Assembly: GCF_018691265.1 (NCBI RefSeq)
Contig: NW_024881261.1
Span: forward strand, 22,779,374 to 22,843,373
Origin: Tyto alba
Lineage: Eukaryota; Chordata; Aves; Strigiformes; Tytonidae
Reading direction: 5' to 3'
DNA length: 64,000 bases
Both the position numbers and the translations under genes were made by a program. Within the stretch, counting starts at the first letter, position 1; the number at the start of each line of letters is the position of its first letter. Below are positions 62,896 through 64,000 of this stretch, piece by piece. Below the pieces are notes generated by a model. The model was given only the letters and a program-made list of their open reading frames with translations. It did no database searches and was not told where the DNA came from.

Positions 62896-64000
62896 GTGAG
62901 TGCAAGGCTCAAGATGCAAGAGAGGCCCTGACCTGTCCTTGCAGGTGGATCCAAGTGACCAGTGGCTTGCAGGAACTGGCTGCAGTGCTCCCGGGGAAGT
63001 GCTGAGCTTCCTCTTGTACCATGAGCCAGCACAGTGCTGTGGCAGCACGGCCACCCCAGCAAGAGGGCATAGGGGTGCATATCACAATGACAGCCATCAG
63101 GAAGGTGAGAGCACCATCCTGGTGATGGGGTTGCCTGGCCCCAGCTGCAGGAAGCCACCACTGAGAGGGGGCACAACCCATGGCAAGCAGGAGCCAGGCA
63201 AGCTGGGTCACTGCCCAACCAAGATTTTATTGTATTTGCATAAGCCAGGTCCCCAAAACAGGAAAGCTCTCCACACAACACAGGAAGTCTCATCCAAGGC
63301 ACAGAAGACTACACCTAGCTCTAAACTGCCCCCTTTTTTTAATTCTGTTTAAATTGCTTAGGTTGAAATTTCCCATGCTACAGGTTAGCCTTAGGTTGAA
63401 CTTTGCAGGTTCAGGCAGTAAGGAGGAAAAGAAATACTGTCTTGCCCCTGTTTTAATTGAAAAAGCCTGTGCCTTGGTGCAAGGCTCCACATGGGCTCCT
63501 CCTGTCCCAAGGAGGTGCATCTGACCACTCCCAAGGGCTGAAGAAACCCCAAGCCTACCACATTCTTTATCAGGCTCTGAAGAAGAAACATCGCCATTCA
63601 CACTTGCTCAGAAATCAGCTACCAAATGCCATGTCTTCTCCTGGATTTTGGCTCTGTCTTGTGACTGCTCCATCCCTTGTTGCTCTGGATATGGCAGGAC
63701 AATGCAAAGCTGCCCCTGCCAGTGAGGGCAGACAAGGGCTGGGGACAACCTGCTGCTCCCCACGTAGAGCCTCCAGGCTCACTCACGTGCAAAAGCTAAT
63801 AAGCATAATGATGCGGATTAAAATTCCTCAGAGTAAGTATTGTGAAGGGAGTTATGGTGGGATAACTATGGTCAGAGAATCCACCCGCTGAATTCCCCAC
63901 TGCACACGTACCTTAGTTGGGCACATCCCCAAGCTCAGTGGCTTCTCGTCAGCTGCTTTGGATGCACGGCAGTCGTCTCCATTCAAGTGGCCTTCCCGAT
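62896..64000 (+). other. PITX3: PITX3 intron 2 (partial)
   Basis: The intron starts at the donor GTGAGT and runs past the window end. I looked for the homeodomain exon (Lys/Arg-rich start, then a Phe-Gln-Arg-Asn-Arg-Tyr-Pro-type helix region) and it is not present before 64,000. A short AT-rich patch at about 63,790-63,860 carries a GGATTA (63,815-63,820; TAATCC on the minus strand). Open frames of 80-150 codons on both strands are taken as chance. Confidence 0.75.

Noticed and set aside
1..64000. tRNA, rRNA, microRNA hairpins, CRISPR arrays, integrated viral genes
   Set aside because: None was recognised on either strand. A covariance-model and Dfam search would be needed to exclude small or degenerate copies.

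Overview
The window is vertebrate nuclear DNA, and most likely avian. The main evidence is a 5'-truncated CR1 retroposon with the typical CR1 3' end, long AT-rich introns next to very GC-rich CpG islands, and two recognisable conserved genes in the order known from other vertebrates. Almost none of the long open frames are genes. The coding sequence I can support is three short exons. I did not see a prokaryotic-type system, a CRISPR array, an exogenous virus or a novel defence-like operon.

Left part, about 1-41.8 kb, minus strand: the 5' end of GBF1, the large Golgi ARF guanine-nucleotide exchange factor. A probable non-coding exon 1 lies at the edge of a CpG island near 41.7 kb. Coding exon 2 (start codon at 35,859) and coding exon 3 (34,409-34,475) follow, each with clean splice sites. 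The rest, down to position 1, is a very long intron 3. It holds one CR1 copy, several poly-A tracts and simple repeats, and an unassigned exon-like open frame at 8.67-8.80 kb. The remaining GBF1 exons lie beyond the left edge.

Middle, about 41.0-48.4 kb: the head-to-head intergenic region. The GBF1 CpG island (about 41.0-42.5 kb) carries three CCAAT boxes, a YY1-type and a ZNF143-type motif, and three TGACGTG elements. It is followed by intergenic DNA with a decayed L2-like LINE and a small imperfect tandem repeat. A second, larger CpG island (about 47.45-50.3 kb) follows.

Right part, about 48.4-64 kb, plus strand: the 5' end of PITX3, a paired/bicoid-class homeobox transcription factor of lens and midbrain dopaminergic neurons. 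A TATA-like element and GC boxes precede a probable non-coding exon 1 that ends at a good donor (48,563). After a 14.2 kb intron comes exon 2, with the start codon at 62,787 and the first 36 codons. The homeodomain exons lie beyond the right edge.

GBF1 and PITX3 face away from each other, as they do in human. They are functionally unrelated; what they share is the regulatory interval between them. The most interesting material is therefore regulatory: TGACGTG elements at the GBF1 promoter, repeated perfect NR4A2-type (NBRE) octamers around PITX3, and a pair of homeodomain sites one helical turn apart upstream of PITX3. All of these are motif readings, not demonstrated sites.
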